NCBI GenBank assembly: GCA_029990175.1
Contig: JARKIP010000740.1
Coordinates: 1 to 64,000 of the forward strand
Length of the DNA stretch: 64,000 bases
Direction of reading: 5' to 3'
Source: Petunia secreta
Lineage: Eukaryota > Streptophyta > Magnoliopsida > Solanales > Solanaceae
Under the pieces are notes generated by a model. It did no database searches. It saw only the letters and a list, made by a program, of their open reading frames with translations, and was not told the DNA's origin. Of the stretch, positions 12,481 through 25,008 are shown in pieces. A program made the position numbers and the translations under genes. Position 1 is the stretch's first letter, and every line of letters begins with the position of its first letter.

Positions 12481-14299
12481 CCATGTACACATGCACATGA
12501 TTTATGACATTCTCAAGTGTGTCCATCTTCATATAAAGAACCCATTATTAAGTATTTGAAAACAATAGACCTAAAGAGAACACATGGATAAATAGGATCT
12601 GTTATCACTATTTACATATCTTTAGTATTTACAATATATTTTCCAGATGAGCCAAAAAGGATTTGCATACCTTATGATCTATAATAGAACTTTGAGCAGG
12701 CACGAATGAGCACTTTGCCCTTCACATCCACCCTTTCACTCCAACATCATGAATAAATGCAGACAAAAAAGAAAAATGCAGAATCATAATCAAGAAATAT
12801 GCAAGACATATCATATCCTTTGTTTATTTCCGGACCATTAATTCCAGCATTAATTCGAGCTCCAAAACACTCATCTAGATCTTTGCTCCATTTTTCTCCT
12901 AATCTCCTTTAAATTATGAACTAAGCTTTGTCTCTTGGATTGGCCACCTTGTGGATACATACAAACTAAGGTACTTGATCTAATATCTTAAATATGTTAA
13001 GAAATTATCCTCGATACTCAACAAGAATTTATGATGAAGAGTCTGAATTAAGAATAAAAAATAGAGAAAAGAACACAAGAAATAGATTTTAGAATAAAAG
13101 AAAAAAATTCAGCTTAGTCTAGTACACCAGTTTTCCTTATCCCATCAACAACATATAAATCTAAACAAATGTAATAGATACAAAGCGCATTCAAGAGAAG
13201 GTTAAAATCTATTTTGACCTATTTGGATGAAATTGGAGGGCATTCCAAAGGAAATCACTTTGTTCTAGAGATATCAACTCTTTCTCAGCAACTTCATTGA
13301 CAGCTTTCAAGGAAATAAATCTCACAATCAACAGTAAAGTATCAAACCACGAATCACACAAAATAAATTTTGGTTCAAAAAAATTTATCAGGCCACTGCA
13401 GTCCAACTTCAACTCTATACAAACGTCCATTTGTGCCCGCTCTATTTAAGGTTCTGTTATACATATTCCATTATTTTTGAAGCTTACTTTCTGATGGAAG
13501 TTGCGTACAAATCTCAGACAAATAAGCCTATGAATCTCGTCGATTCATGGTTCAGACTCATTCACTTTTCAATCCCAAATATGGTTTATATGTACGACGA
13601 CGTTGTAATTGATTAGCACGAATTACTTCACCCTTCAGCAAGTTTCAAATTTCAATTTGAAGTAAACAAAAGTTGTTAGCACAAAATGGAAAGTTGTCTA
13701 CTTGGCCAAAATAAATAGGAATACTCAACATGTAAATTCAAAGTGGCTGATAAAATGATAGTAGTATTGTGAAATCAAAATCTAATGTTGGGATAAGGGC
13801 TACTTATAAACTGCACATATGAAAAAATAATAGCAAGGACATAAGCTCACCCCTTTAAGAATAGGAGTCACCGGAGTTAAGGTTCCGACGACTCTTTAAG
13901 CCTCGATCTACGGCGGAGCAGCAACATTATCAGAAAATGGAGGTGAGGAATGTAGAGAGGGTGACGAGAGGAGTCCAGCCGTGTAAAATATTTTCCCAGA
14001 GGAGATGGTTAGTCATTGCCGGTAACGGAGCTTCGGCGATGGGCAGGGAAATTGATAGGTTTGCCTAGTTCTGATGAGCCAAAGGTGTGTATTGTGAAAT
14101 GAGAAAAATATGAGAATTAATAAAGAGTGGGTAGATGGGTAAATATTTAAATCAAAATGGGAATGGAGTAGAATGAAGTTTAAAATGGGTAAAAATATGT
14201 AATATTTTATAAAGTGTGGGCATGTGGCGTAAAAATCTCAATTTTAAAAGCTCCACAAACTTTCATCTCTTTTCATGAGATTATCCATATTTTTTTTTA
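12481..14299. other. AT-rich flank with no certain gene
   Basis: No recognisable element fills this stretch. On the minus strand three short open pieces could be exons of one unrecognised gene: about 14030-13860 (GC-richer, ending in a GTGAGC donor-like site near 13851), 13430-13209, and about 13000-12870. None shows a domain I know and the joins are not convincing, so I do not call a gene. Confidence 0.3.
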
Positions 14300-14308
14300 T
14301 ATTTTTAT

Positions 14309-15392
14309 GAGAAATTAGCTAAAATGCACTCTAAATTTGTCCCAAAAACTAATTTTCCCCTTAAACCTTACGGACGACCTAGTTTTCCCTATCCTTGTCA
14401 AAAGTAAATTTATCTCCTCCTTCTTAGGCTCTAAATGCTGACTTGGAAAAACATTAAAACAAAAATAACAAAGAGGCACATTTTTTAGAAAAGTTACATT
14501 AATTTTTGCAAAAGACAAAAAAAAAAACATATTTTCTTTGCCTCCCCTATCCCCTTGCTTCATCTTCATCAAAACACCCCCTCCCCGCCCCGCGTAATCA
14601 TCTTCTTCATCAACCCTTCCAATCTTCTTCTCCTCTAATATTTCATCAAAAAAATTAATTTCTTTACTACTACTAATTCTTTTCACCTTCCCCATTAATT
14701 TCTACCTCTTGATACTATTACCAAACATCAAATATGTTTCTGAAACTTGGTCTATACAGAATAATTATTAGTTGAAGAAAGAGAAAACTTTTCAAACTCC
14801 ATTTTTGCTGGTGAATTTTGGTGGTGGATTTTGACAATAAGTGTTGAAATTATGAGGTTGTGATTTTTTATAGTGACAGTACCGGTGGTGTGATTTTTTT
14901 TTTTTGGGGGGTTGGGGGGGGGGGACGGGTTGCTGGTGGGTGTTGCAAAATGTGGTGGTGGTGTTTGTGGTTTCTGTTAGTTGGTTTGATTTTGGAGGGT
15001 GATAAATTTCTGGCGGTTGTTTGTGTTTTTGCTAGTAACAGTAATGAAATCAATGATGGTTATTTTAATTTTGAGTAGTGGAAGATGTGTATATGGTAGT
15101 GGTGTGGTGATGATGTTGTGGTGGATTTGGTGGTGGGTAAACATGGTAGTGAAGGAGAAGAAGTTTGCTGACATGGAAAAAAAATTAAAAATCTGATATG
15201 GTGTTGATGTGGCAATGACATGGCAGTGACATGGAGCGTGTGTAAAACGCCTCTCACGGTGTGACTGATTATATGTTTGTTAGGGGGTGTTTGTTCACTT
15301 AAAATAAGAATAGGGGGAACTAGGTCGCCCATAGGTTTAAGAGGGAAAATGGTTTTTGGGGCAAGTTAAGGCTGCATTGTAGCTAATTTCTC
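14309..15392. mobile_element. Non-autonomous Mutator-like element
   Basis: The two ends are inverted repeats of roughly 85 bp, starting GAGAAATTAGCT on both strands (14309 onward and 15392 backward). They are flanked by a 9-bp near-duplication, TATTTTTAT at 14300-14308 and TATTTTTAC at 15393-15401. Long terminal inverted repeats beginning with G and a 9-bp duplication fit the MULE superfamily. The interior has no transposase. It includes a long G-rich run (about 14897-14931) on the plus strand that could fold as a G-quadruplex. Confidence 0.75.
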
Positions 15393-15454
15393 TATTTTTA
15401 CTGTAGTTTTTTAGTTGTAATTTGTCTAACTTTAATACCTAGCTAGGTCAATTC

Positions 15455-15655
15455 CACTACCAGAAATTCACAGTTTTCCCACCGCCAATTTTAGACCGAA
15501 ACTCGGTGGGCGTCTGTTTCAGACCGATTCGGTCTGAAAATTTGTGTTATAAAAAGTACAAATTTTTTTTCTTTAATTTTCCGGTCTGAAATATTTCTGA
15601 ATAAATTATTAATTTTTTTTTTCATTTTTCGGACCGAATTTCGGTCGGTAGCTTT
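15455..15655 (+). repeat. CACTA 5' terminal and subterminal repeats
   Basis: The terminal repeat is followed by palindromes such as AGACCGATTCGGTCT (about 15522-15537) and a diverged version near 15631-15650. In CACTA elements such subterminal motifs bind the TNPA protein. They match in style the 3' set at 23263-23490. Confidence 0.7.
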
Positions 15656-16131
15656 TTTATACCAGATATCAAGTCACTTTGTTTTCTTTTTCTTCATTCT
15701 CTTTCTTCTTATTTTCTCTGAAAAAATAAAAACATCAGATTCACTCACATTCTGTCAAATTCACGCTCAAATCAAGTAAGTTTATCTGTAATCCCAAAGT
15801 TTTGTTATCGAAAATTTGTGAACCCTAACCCCAATATTATTATTTTTTTGGTCAGATCCAGCTGCGGCGCAGCTTGAAACTCTTTTTCTCGGCGGCCAGC
15901 TTCTTTTCCCGGCAGCGGCAGAGGTTAGTAATCTGATTTCTTTTTTTTCAATTTTTTTTTTAGTTTTTCTTATAAGAAATAGTCATAGATTGGTTTATTC
16001 AATAGTTTTAGATTGGTTTGTTCAATGTAGATTTTTAGAATCTCCTCTGAAAGAGAACCCAAAATAGAAAATAAAAAATTGGAAAGATAATAAAAAGTGG
16101 GGTCAAATCGTTTGTGTTGTGACAGAATCGG

Positions 16132-16148
16132 GGGGGGGGGGGGGGGGG
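16132..16148 (+). repeat. Poly-G tract
   Basis: A run of about 17 G inside the CACTA 5' region. It is a site of likely length error in sequencing and a possible G-quadruplex. Confidence 0.8.
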
Positions 16149-16879
16149 TCTGTAGGTGAATCAATTTGGGATAATACAGATGATTAGTGTTTTGCTTCCT
16201 TGAATGATGATTTGTCCATTGGTTTCTACTTTGGTTTGTTTATTATTTGGTGATTTGAGCTTTCGACTCAGAAAGCTTCGATCTTGTATTAATTCTATTT
16301 AGATTGTTGTGTTCTTTCTTGTGCTCTTGGCTTACTTATGTATGTGGTTATTTTGTGTTCCAACTCGAAAAGATTTCAAACCTGTAGTAAGAAGAAGAAT
16401 AAGAGTGACTAATAATTGTTCCTTTTTAAAGTGGAGTCGTACATTGACGGGCCAAACTAAAACCTCTAAGTAAACCAATTGCCACCACTTGAATGTTATG
16501 TAATTATTAAGAAGATCACTAATATAGAAAAAATGGTTACTGATATCACATAAAATGGATACTGATGCATAAAATGGATACTGTTCCACATCATCTTAGG
16601 CTGCCTCTTATCTTGGCACATGGTGCAAAAATTATTACAGGCATCCAAAACTAAAGATTGAGGTAAAGTTTGTAGATATTTGTATCTTATGGGAATAAAT
16701 GTGGGTTGTGTGTAGCTTTTTCAGCATTATAGTTTTTAAGAAGTACTTAATAAATATTGAAGGAATCAGATTCACAAAAAGGAGATACATAGAATGTGAG
16801 TAGTTTAAGATTTCTGTCAATTTAACAATGTGAAAGACTAGAGGTGGCAGTCATTTACTTGCCACCTACTAAATCATAA

Positions 16880-18709
16880 TCATAATATATTAAAAGTAGC
16901 AATCCCTAAAGGAAAGAGTGAAAGACGAAAATATCTTTAAAATTAAAATTAAATAACTAAAATACTCATTAAAATAAATAATAAATTATTCCTCATAATT
17001 AGTACATTAATCAAAGTAGACAAAATATTTTGTTCCTAAGTTTTACAGTAAGAACATAAAACTGAAAGTAGTCTTGGGAAATTTAAAAGTTGCTTCAAAA
17101 TACTTTAGACAGCTCATCATCCATAGTGTTCATATCTCAAAGTTAACTCTTCGAATTTCTCATACATGCATTACGTAGCAAACATTTAATTAGTTCTCAT
17201 ATTTTTATCCTTCAGGTCATGTGTGTTCAGACTTTACATATTCTAGGTCATTTTTATGTTTAGTTGGTTACTTATAAATTCAATCATTTCATGCCCATTT
17301 TGAGAGGTATGCCAGTTCCATTACGGTATAAGTCATGTGGTTGGATAGTTCTGCCTTTCCGAATGGATTGATTTTCGAAAAACCAGTTAATACTTTTATT
17401 TCATAAAGTCTTGCAAGCAGCCATCAGCTTTAGAATTTTTGTTTCGATGAGGCTATAACCCACCAAGGCTAAGCTCATTGCACTTGATATGCTTTGCTGG
17501 TCTTCAGAAGTTATTTTTGAGAGGCTAAGCTCTTCGTTTTTTATTGCTTTTTTTTAATTTTTCTGAATTTAGAGCACCATTTAACTTTCCTCATTTGTAA
17601 AAATGAAATGTAAGATTCGAATGCACTATTCGCAGAGAAAAGAAGGTGATTATTTTTAGTTCTCTTTGAGTCCTTCATCTCTTGTAGTGTTAGAATAGCT
17701 GGGAAAAGAAAGAAGAAAACTCTGGGAATTAATCTATTTTTACTTTTCTAAATCTATTTGATAATCTTAAATCCAAATTGCCCGATAGTGTCGCCAATTG
17801 GTGCATTATGGTTAATTTACTTTACTAGATTTTGATCTACGCTAACACCAAAGAGAAGGCATTAATTTTATCAGATCTGTTTTCTGAATTATTTTCTACT
17901 TAATTATGTAAACAATCTGTTAGAAAGCTTCTTCAAGTAGTTTCAACTTTTCTTATGGTAAATCTGATACCCAAACGAGAGTTGGCTCAAAGAACCCCAA
18001 AAAAGAAAGAACCAGTGCAAGTGGGCTGAATTCGGCGTTACTGGTAAGTTTGGACCTTTAACCTTTCTTAAGAACTCTAATTACAAAAACAACAAAAAAT
18101 TCAGTACTATCCTACATGTGGGATTTGAGAAGAGTGAGATGTACGCAAGTCTTACCCCACCAAGATGGAGAGGGTGTTGCCGATAGACCCTCAGCTAAGA
18201 ACTCTAATTATATTTTCTACTAATTTGATGTCCTTTTAAAAATATACCCCAACCCTCCCTCCGTCTCTCCACAATTTTTCTCATTGTAAGTCTTTGTTAG
18301 TCGAGGAGGAAATAACTATGGGAGACAAAAGAGAACCACTTTGAGTTAAAGGAGATTGTTCCATGTTGTCTTAATTGTGATATTTGTCATGTTAAGGAGA
18401 TTGTTCATCTTTTTAGAACTATGTAAGCTTGGATTATTTGACATTCCACTTCTCATTTATTTGATCAAAAATATGAACATCGTATATAAATGTCACATAC
18501 CTGATATTACTACTATAACAGGACTTCTATAATTTTCTTTCCTTTAGTGAGTTAGCTAAATTAGGATGAACATTTTATCATTTTAAGGTACTTGCATCCT
18601 TTAATTCAATTCTTTTGTAGTTCAAGTACAATTAGTAACTCTTATGTAACTTAAGAAAAATATACTTATCGATATGGATACATGCGCAACGCGTGTGGAC
18701 AAAAACTAG
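16880..18709 (+). mobile_element. Non-autonomous Helitron nested in the CACTA element
   Basis: It starts A|TCATAATATATTAAAAG and ends with a short hairpin (ACATGC-loop-GCGTGT, about 18680-18696), then AAAAACTAG|T. A TC start, a 3' hairpin, a CTAG end and insertion between A and T without duplication are Helitron features. A second, minus-strand copy of the same style is at 25009-26266. No Rep/helicase gene is visible. Confidence 0.6.
18071..18200 (+). repeat. Degenerate SINE-like segment
   Basis: The stretch reading acgcaagtcttacccca and gatagaccctcagct resembles the plant Au-SINE type consensus as I remember it, with an A-rich start. It is inside the Helitron. Recognition is from memory only. 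Confidence 0.35.
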
Positions 18710-19408
18710 TCTAATAATAGGAGCTTGGCTTGATTAATTAGTCTAGTACTATTAGGGTGAAAATTAATAGAAAGTAAAACAGTAATTTTGCATTTACTAT
18801 AGTAACTAATCCAGGTTATTTGGAATTGTTATTTGGAGAGAAAAGAATGAAATGTGATAACTTAGTTTAGAATTGTTATTTGGAGTAGAAGGAAAGTTTT
18901 AATGTAGTTCCTCATGCAATTATTTTTTGTTAATTTCTCCTCACTTGAATTAGTAACATTCAGTAGTCATGTTTACTAATTTCTCCTCACTTAAATTAAG
19001 TTTTTGCTTTAGCTTGTTTGTTCTGTTCAGTAGCCACCCTTAGTTGATTGCACTTTTATAAACGACCCTAACATAATTATATACTTTCACCTAATGCAAC
19101 TTATTATTATGTCTTAACAATTCCAGCTCGAATAATTATTTGATAATTGTGATCTAAACCTAACTTGATTTTTATGGTGTTATTAATATATAGTACTTCC
19201 AACTTTAGTCAATGAAAAAATGTCGTCTTAAAATTTCTCAAAGTTGCATAAAGTAAGCAAATGAACTAGTATCACACTTACACAATAATATAATAGAATT
19301 AATGTACAAAAATTACAATAGCTATGCAACTTAATATCTTATTTTTTTAGATTGATCTGAATGAAATAAATTATTCTAAATATCTCAGTTTGTAATCTTT
19401 GTGTTGAT

Positions 19409-20998
19409 ATGGAATATGAAGATCGTAGTTGGATGTATAATAAAAATAATCCTGGGCGTCGGGGGATGAGGATTGAATTTGCAAAAGGTGTGGGGAATTT
19501 ATTGAAAAGGCAAAAACACTTAATGATTTTATAAGACATGGGTTGATTAACTGTCCTTGTGTGAAATGCAAGAGCATAAAGACACAAAATTTGGTAGATA
19601 CAGAAATGCATCTTTATAAGAAGGGTTTTATGCCAAATTATTTTGTTTGGATTCATCATGGAGAGTCTGATGATAGGTGCGGTGATGTTAATTTTGAGAA
19701 TGCTTATGATGGTGGGAGTGGTCAGTTTGTGGAGAATGATCTTGATAATTATCGAATGAATGATATGGTTAATGATGCTTTTGGGATGTACCCTGAGGAG
19801 CCATCCCAACAGGGTACATCACAACCAACTTTTGAGCACGTTCCCAATGATGAGGCAAAGCTCTTCTATAAACAGTTGGAGGAAGCTAGTCGTCCATTGT
19901 ATGAAGGCTCAATGCATTCCAAGTTGTCAGTTGCTGTTAGATTGTTAAGTATTAAATCTGATTTTAGTATATCTCAAGCAGCCATGGATTCCATCATTGG
20001 CCTTGTGAATGAACTTAATCCGACTAACATGGAATTACCAACTGATTACTACTACACTAAGAAGTTGGTTTCCACGTTAGGGCTTTTTTCGGAGAGAATT
20101 CACTGTTGTGTCAATGGTTGCATGTTGTATTATAAGGATGATGCAGAATTAGATATATGTAAATTTTGTAAGGAGCTAATGCTAAAAAGAAGCCAATCCC
20201 TGTTAAGTCGATGCATTACTTACCCCTTATACCTAGGTTAAAGAGGTTGTATGTGTCTATGAGCTCTGCTCCTCATATGAGATGGCACCATGATCGTACA
20301 AAACAACCAGGCATTCTAAGTCATGCGTCAGATGGTGAGGCGTGGAAACATTTTGATCGGGTGTACCCGACATTTGCTAGTGAACCAAGAAACATCAGGT
20401 TGGGTTTATGTTCAGATGGGTTCACTCCATTTGATGTCTCTTCTACACCTTATTCCTGTTGGCCCATATTTGTCACGTCGTACAATCTTCCACCAGAAAT
20501 GTGCATGACAAGTCCATATTTATTTCTGAATTGCATTATCCCAAGTCCACATAACTCGAAAGCCTTGACTGATGTATTTTTGCAGCCTTTGATTGATGAG
20601 TTAAAGTTATTGGGGCATGAAGGTGTGGAAACATATGATATATCAACAAAACAGAACTTTCGACTGCATGCCGCTTTGATGTGGACTATAAATGACTTTC
20701 CAGCTTATGGAATATTTTCTGGGTGGTCCATTGCTGGTAAGTTCTCTTGCCCTTGTTGTATGGAAGATACAAAAGCATTCACTTTGACAAATGGCGGTAA
20801 GAACACATGGTTCGACAGTCACCATCGATTCTTGCCAATGAGCAGGAAGAATATATTGATGATGTTGAAACAAGTGAGGAAGAATTTGTTGATGATAATA
20901 AGACGAGCGAGGAAGAAGAATTAGCTAATGAAATTGAAACAAGCGATGATGATAGATATATTGGTAGTTTTATGTTACCTTGCTACTTCGTTTATTAG
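19409..20998 (+). pseudogene. TNP2-type CACTA transposase, frameshifted and internally deleted
   Basis: The ATG at 19409 opens a transposase-associated zinc-binding region (INCPCVKCKS at about 19545-19575, with a second Cys-rich patch near 20105-20170). Transposase_21 (tnp2) hallmarks follow: GEAWKHFD, RLGLCSDGFTPF, YNLPPEMCM, LQPLIDEL, TINDFPAYG and CPCC. The frame shifts near 19495 and again near 20175. Just after HHRFLP (about 20835) the sequence jumps to the acidic C-terminal tail (repeated ETSEEE, about 20840-20998). A large middle-to-C-terminal segment, normally several hundred residues, is therefore missing. The protein would nick and join CACTA ends if whole. This copy cannot. Confidence 0.88.
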
Positions 20999-21076
20999 TA
21001 TTACTTTATAAATATATTCCATACAAATTTATATTGTGCTTATATTATGCTAATTTATTGTGCTTATATTATAGAG

Positions 21077-22351
21077 ATGACATCTACGGGGAAGGCTACT
21101 AAATATAAGGGAAAAAATAAAGTTCAAAGTTCCTCTCCTGCTTCTGTTCATACTTCCGCTACTTTACCTCATATTCTTCCTACTTTTCCTCCATCTTCAT
21201 ATCCTCCTGGTTTTTTCACTACACCCCCTATGAATTACCCTGGCATGCATTCTATGTATGGATCTGACCCTCCCTCTCAGTTTATTCCTACGCTTGACAT
21301 GCCACTTTCTTCCCCGAGTTATGTTGTTCGTCCGCATGGTATGAGCTCATCCATGCCTTCGCCTTCTTCCAATCCATCACCATCCCCATCATCATCTACT
21401 CCTATTGCATCTGGATCGCAGTTTGTTGACCCTACATCATCCCCGTCTGTTGGTGCTTCTGAACCACTTAGTGATCAGAGTATGTACTACATTGGTGAGC
21501 TTGGCACATTCGATCCTCAAGGGAGGTTAAGGATTGCTCCTGAGGGAGATAACGGGTAAGTAATTATTTTTGTTAGTTTTTAATTAATTAAAATATTTGT
21601 AATTTTTAATTATTGAATAAATTTGTTAACACTAGTTACTTTTATGTAGTTTTTATCCCTCAGACAAGGCTACACACTTGGTTACAGAATGCATCAAACA
21701 TATATATACAGAAGCATGGACATCCTGGGGTAAGGTACCCTCGGATAGAAGGATTGCGATGTTTAATATGTTTAAGGTATCAGATATGCTTTATTTATTA
21801 ATAATTTAGTTAAATGTCACATTTCTTTAATCTAATATTATTAATTATTTCAGACAAAGTGTGTGTGGCATCCATTCTACAAAGCTAAAATACAAAGCAA
21901 TTTCCATGTCAAATGTGGAGAGAGAGTCAAAGGTACCCTTTATGCTTGTCGGAGAAGTGGAAAGCAGCCCGATTGGATATACCCACAAAATTGGCAAAAA
22001 CTATTGGATTACTGGGGAGGTGAAGAATTTCAGAAGAAGAGCGCCCAAGGAAAGGCAGCTCGAGCTTCTGAAAAGAGTGGATCGTTGCACACTGGGGTTC
22101 AGTTAGTGAGCCACTCAGAAGATGAGATTGGTAACTTATTTATTGTATGTATTCTTTAATTAACTCTTATTAATATATTATCTAACTTATTTTATTTCAA
22201 TGTTGTAGGAAAAGAAAGAAGGGCGCCCTTTGACTTTCCTGAGTTTTTTAAGAAGAGGCATATATTTACGGACAAAACCGGAGAAGTGTGGGTCGAGGAA
22301 CGCGCTAAAAAAGCATATGTAAGCTATTAACTTTAAATTTGTTTGTATAAT

Positions 22352-22415
<64 letters not shown>

Positions 22416-22939
22416 GTATAATTATTAATTATATTTATATATATGTATAATTATTGTTATTAAATATATTTCAGGAAGAATATCTAGCCCTTTATGAGGA
22501 GAGAATTGCAAGTCAGGCATCCGAATGTGAAAGCAATGCCCCAACTCAGCCGTCATTTGAGGAGGAAACTGCATTATGGTTTGAGGTAACGGGTGGGGTA
22601 AACAAGGGATGTGCATATGGCCTTGGATCACAATTTTCCTCGGGTCGTGTGAAAGCAAGTATAACTAGTAATTACTCTTCTAGTTCTTCAATTAATCATT
22701 CAGTCGAAGTCCAGTTGCGCAATGAAATAGAAGCGCTAAGGAAAGAGCGTGAAGAAGATCGCAAACGTACAGAGGATAATATTAAAGCGATGAAAGAGAT
22801 GCATGATATGATGATGAAAACGATGCAGGATATTTCAAAAAAAGAGAAAAGAAATGGCAAGAGCAAAGGCAAGGGCAAGGGCAAGAGCAAGCGCCACTAC
22901 AGCTCGTCGTCCGAGTCTGACTCCGAGGAAACGGAGTAG
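21077..22939 (+). CDS. TNPA-like / Transposase_24 protein of the CACTA element, five exons
   Basis: Exons read as 21077-21555, 21650-21776, 21854-22130, 22209-22318 and 22475-22939, all with GT...AG borders. Phases join into one 485-residue frame with no stops. The first 160 residues are Ser/Pro-rich and low in complexity. Exons 2-4 carry the Transposase_24 signature (FYPSDKATHLV, WTSWGKVPSDRR, CVWHPFYKAKI, FFKKRHIFTDKTGEVW). The last exon adds a Glu/Arg-rich coiled coil and a basic, then Ser/acidic tail. In En/Spm this second protein binds the subterminal repeats and works with TNP2. It sits about 80 bp after the TNP2 remnant and is the intact half of the pair. Intron 4 holds a long TA repeat. 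Confidence 0.85.
22352..22404 (+). repeat. TA microsatellite in intron 4 of the TNPA-like gene
   Basis: About 25 TA units in a row, followed by short imperfect TA-rich repeats. Confidence 0.9.
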
Positions 22940-23262
22940 TTTCGGATTGTTGATGTTTTAAGACTTGTGTTTTAGACTTGAAGTTAGTTATGTTAAATTT
23001 GTTCGATCGTTAGACTTGTGGTTGTTATGTTAGGCTTGTGTTGTTGGTTAATTAATGATGTTGGCTAACTTGTTAGACTTTTCGTTTAAAACTATATTAA
23101 GGCTTGTTTAGCTCTTATTGTTTAGACTTGCGTTAGATGTATTACTTGTTTTAAAGTAATTAAGGGTGGCAGAAGCCTTTTATTTATTGGTTGCTGGATT
23201 TTATTGCATTGACAGGTGGTGGCTGCTCTAATTGCAGGTTTTAGTTAGATTTCCGACCGCAA

Positions 23263-23490
23263 TTCCCACCGACTCGGTGGGAAGCTTCAAGAAAATTTTT
23301 CCAGATATGCACATTTCCCACCGACTCGGTGGAAAACTTGAAGAAATATTTTCTTAGATATGAACGGTTCCCACCGAGTCGGTGGGAAACTTGAAGAAAT
23401 ATTTTCTTAGATATGAACAGTTCCCACCGAGTCGGTGTGAAACTTGAAGAAATATTTTCTTAGATATGAACATTTCCCACCTATTCGGTT
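23263..23490 (+). repeat. CACTA 3' subterminal palindrome array
   Basis: Five copies of a palindrome like CCCACCGASTCGGTGGG at about 23263, 23316, 23368, 23421 and 23474, spaced every 52-53 bp. They are separated by a conserved AACTTGAAGAAATATTTTC spacer. The layout fits binding sites for the TNPA-like protein. Confidence 0.85.
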
Positions 23491-25008
23491 GGAATAGTTT
23501 TACGAAAATTTTTACTTGAAGAACATTTCAGACCGAAAACCCACCGATGCGTGGTTGGTTGTGCGACTGCCGCGGTTGGAAATATTTTCCCATGGTCTCA
23601 AATCGGTGGAATCTAGTATTTTTCGACCGATCTCCGACCGTTTTGGCGGTTGGAAAACACACAATTTCTGGTAGTGTTCGTTTTAGTTTGATTTCTGAAA
23701 CCTTCTTTAATTATGTAGTTTTCTTTATATCTATTAATCCATGTGAATATCGTGGGTAGGGGTGTTCATGGGTTGGTTTGAGTGGGTTTCCTCTTCAAAA
23801 ATTAAAACACAATTAAATCAATTAAGTCAATTTTTCAATCATTTGGTTTTTGTCAGTTATATCGGTTATTTTTTGTTATTCATTTTTTGTTGGGTTTTCT
23901 CTCTAAATATGTGATATGCAATTACATAGATCAAACACATAATCTAGCGACTATATACAACCATGACATGCCCAAGCCGAGTACTCTCTAAAGAATAAGC
24001 TATATGTGTAATCAAACATATGTAGCATCCAAAAATCGTATGATTTATAAGCATTAACCATTTAAAATTAATTGGATCAAACTTTTTACTATGATATTTT
24101 CATGTTTGAAAATTTGAAGAGTATATCATTTGCAAAGATATATCTTGATGATATTTAATTAACCAACACTGAAGGATTACAAGAGAAGTTACTTTTAACA
24201 TGCAACAGATTGTTTGACTTATCAAAGTAAAGACTACAATGTAAAGATAAAAACTTTCCCGCACCCAGTCTTTACACCCGGTCAATAAATAAACAACACA
24301 TGTCCCTTTATTTGGCTACATCTATTAGCACTTAAACATAATTAACCTCATTTAATTTGCCCATGACATAAATAATAATATAATATTCTTAACTTACGGT
24401 GATGCTAGTTATAACAGTGAGGAACTGGACTAGTTAACCTCTTATGTTGTTATATCGATGAGGAACTAGACTAAAATTCAAGAGTGTAAAAATTAACATA
24501 TGGAATAAATACCCAAAAATGTATATAATTATGAAATGACCTTGGTTAGTCATTTCAGGTGTTAGGACTCCGATTAACGTGCCAACAGTCTTGAAAGTAT
24601 TGTAAGGTCCATTAGGATTTATCTGTAAAATTTGAGGTAATTTCGAGCCTCGTAGGGTCCAGTTTCGACCCCAATCGCAGCACCTAGTGTTGTTGCATTT
24701 CTTGAATTAAGTCAATATTTCAATGAGTTATAGAAACATGTAATTTGAACCAGTTGCGGATAACTATGTGATATAGATATGTCCGCATAATATAAAGTAT
24801 GAGTTGGTTAATGATTTCAAGTTAACGGTTAGCTAGTTAAAAAGTCATTTAGATGTGGCCCAAGCCCAACCCTTAGTACTAGGCACGTTCTTAAAGAGAA
24901 TTGAAACATAAAAGATGAAACTTAATGTTGAAGTACATCAAAAGAAAAGCTACAGGTTTTGTTCTTGTTCTATTCCAAGGTATTAATACACTTCTCCTTT
25001 TATCATTA

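Larger units (their letters stand above)
15455..23676 (+). mobile_element. CACTA (En/Spm-like) DNA transposon
   Basis: Both ends read CACTACCAGAAATT as an inverted repeat (15455 onward and 23676 backward). They are flanked by the 3-bp duplication TTC (15452-15454 and 23677-23679), the CACTA hallmark. Inside are subterminal palindromic repeats, a TNP2-type transposase gene with lesions (19409-20998) and a Transposase_24/TNPA-type gene (21077-22939). A Helitron is inserted in the 5' part. The TNP2 damage suggests it cannot move alone, but the ends and the TNPA-like gene look usable in trans. Confidence 0.95.

Noticed and set aside
13209..13430. Minus-strand 73-codon frame as a gene
   Set aside because: No domain, and the stretch has no convincing splice partners. 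Mentioned only as a possible exon of an unknown gene.
15060..15332. Several overlapping 60-90 codon frames inside the small MULE
   Set aside because: Low-complexity TGG/GGT runs inside a non-coding element, with no domain or start context.
21047..21559. Treating the Ser/Pro-rich frame as a separate single-exon gene
   Set aside because: GT...AG borders and matching phases join it to four further exons with Transposase_24 motifs.
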